Shown one piece after another: positions 63,562-64,000 of a stretch of 64,000 nucleotides of DNA (within the stretch, counting starts at the first letter, position 1; the number at the start of each line of letters is the position of its first letter). The notes beneath the pieces were generated by a model. That model made no database searches, was not told where the DNA came from, and saw nothing but the letters and a program-made list of their open reading frames with translations. Location: positions 62,001 to 126,000 of the forward strand of contig CAJMNH010000005.1 of the NCBI GenBank assembly GCA_905214725.1, given 5' to 3'. Both the position numbers and the translations under genes were made by a program. This DNA is from an uncultured bacterium. Its GTDB lineage: Bacteria > Bacteroidota > Bacteroidia > Bacteroidales > Rikenellaceae.

Positions 63562-64000
63562 CTATTTATAATTCTTGACGCATCGGACGGCTCCGCCGCT
63601 TCCGTTACCGAAATCGAATCCGCCGTTGGTACGCATATTGGCCTCGCGGCTCTGGTTCCAAACTCGCCATCCGGCCTTCTTCGTCGCCGAATAGTCGCCG
63701 ATGAGAGGAATGAACGAATACATTCTCGGATCGTTGTCGCCGGGACCGTAGTCGTAACCCGTCTTGTAGAGACGCCATCCCTGACTGAACATGTTGAATC
63801 CGAACGCCGCGGCAGACGACGAAATCTTTTCGGCCGGACAGGTCGGATTGTAAATGTTCCAGTCGGAGGTGAAGAGCAGCGCCGCGAAATTGGTCAGCGT
63901 ACCCCCGCCGAACGCCGCATAGGTGGCCGTCGACTCGGCAACGGGATAATCGGACGCGCCCTGTGCGTGCGCCGCGTAAACGAGGTCTTTCCAATCCTGC
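63562..64000 (-). CDS. C-terminal part of an unidentified secreted protein (cut by window edge)
   Basis: About 145 residues are visible; the frame stays open to the window end and begins with DWKDLVYAAHAQGASDYPV. It is rich in aromatic and Gly/Ser residues (FAALLFTSDWNIYNPTCP, FGFNMFSQGWRLYKTGYDY, GWRVWNQSREANMRTNGG) and ends GGAVRCVKNYK. The terminal VRCVK recalls proteins of the FISUMP type, and the whole fits an exported, folded surface protein, but I cannot name the family. It lies 21 bases upstream of the GDPD lipoprotein gene on the same strand, so it heads or belongs to that operon. Confidence 0.6.
   Translation of the reverse strand, partial: QDWKDLVYAAHAQGASDYPVAESTATYAAFGGGTLTNFAALLFTSDWNIYNPTCPAEKISSSAAAFGFNMFSQGWRLYKTGYDYGPGDNDPRMYSFIPLIGDYSATKKAGWRVWNQSREANMRTNGGFDFGNGSGGAVRCVKNYK

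Overview
The window is chromosomal DNA of a GC-rich member of the Bacteroidota, most likely Alistipes or a close relative. The evidence is internal. Many genes are preceded by the phylum's promoter type (a TTTG or TTG box, about 19-20 bases, then TAnnTTTG). PorX, DUF4493, DUF4923, fimbrillin-like and PCMD lipoproteins are typical of the phylum. Lipoboxes are common, Shine-Dalgarno sequences are weak, and coding DNA is GC-rich with strong third-position GC. No rRNA, phage, IS element or CRISPR array is present; there is one tRNA (Leu, CAA).

Layout. 0.2-3 kb: an mS38/bS22-like micro-protein and HU on the minus strand, then porX and tsaE on plus. 3-8.5 kb: a small membrane protein, a membrane LytTR regulator, a START-like protein, a pair of 71-bp direct repeats, a stand-alone MORN protein, a TIR-MORN fusion with its own near-consensus promoter, and a Nudix hydrolase. 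8.5-10.8 kb: an S9 dipeptidyl-peptidase lipoprotein. 10.9-18.3 kb: a six-gene surface operon (DUF4493 lipoprotein, micro-ORF with a G9 tract, fimbrillin/PCMD lipoprotein, two paralogous outer-membrane barrels, second PCMD lipoprotein) closed by a 20-bp-stem terminator. 18.4-22.8 kb: two DUF4923 proteins, nadE, pepT. 22.8-25.2 kb: an AT-richer SGNH/MBOAT acyltransferase pair. 25.2-32.3 kb: OPT transporter, FAD oxidoreductase, EEP-family lipoprotein, murF, manC. 32.8-42.8 kb: pssA, a putative porin, a lytic transglycosylase, a PAP2-like membrane protein with rpoN, asnS, a GH2-like protein, rlmH, and a LuxR-type regulator with a pseudo-receiver. 43-48 kb: TonB receptor with a small lipoprotein, two membrane proteins, a tandem promoter-bearing repeat, nadC. 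48-57 kb: LTA-synthase-like sulfatase, DUF2156-GNAT fusion, GNAT, NhaD antiporter, a small secreted protein, Ca/Na exchanger, uvrC, tRNA-Leu. 57.5-64 kb: a minus-strand operon of two glycerophosphodiesterase-like lipoproteins, an organophosphate antiporter and a mannitol-1-phosphate dehydrogenase homologue, preceded by a truncated secreted protein.

Most interesting. (1) The TIR-MORN fusion beside a TIR-less MORN protein is a candidate immune or signalling pair. (2) A 75-bp intergenic unit bounded by TATCTTTG boxes occurs twice in tandem upstream of nadC and once upstream of manC, and appears to carry the promoter of each. (3) Exactly nine-base G tracts lie in the coding strand of three envelope-related genes, where slippage would switch them off. 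(4) An undescribed module of about 130 residues is shared by two lipoproteins of the surface operon. (5) The GDPD/OPA/MtlD operon reads as a route for scavenging polyol or glycerol phosphodiesters. Functions are inferred from motifs seen in the sequence; no database search was run.
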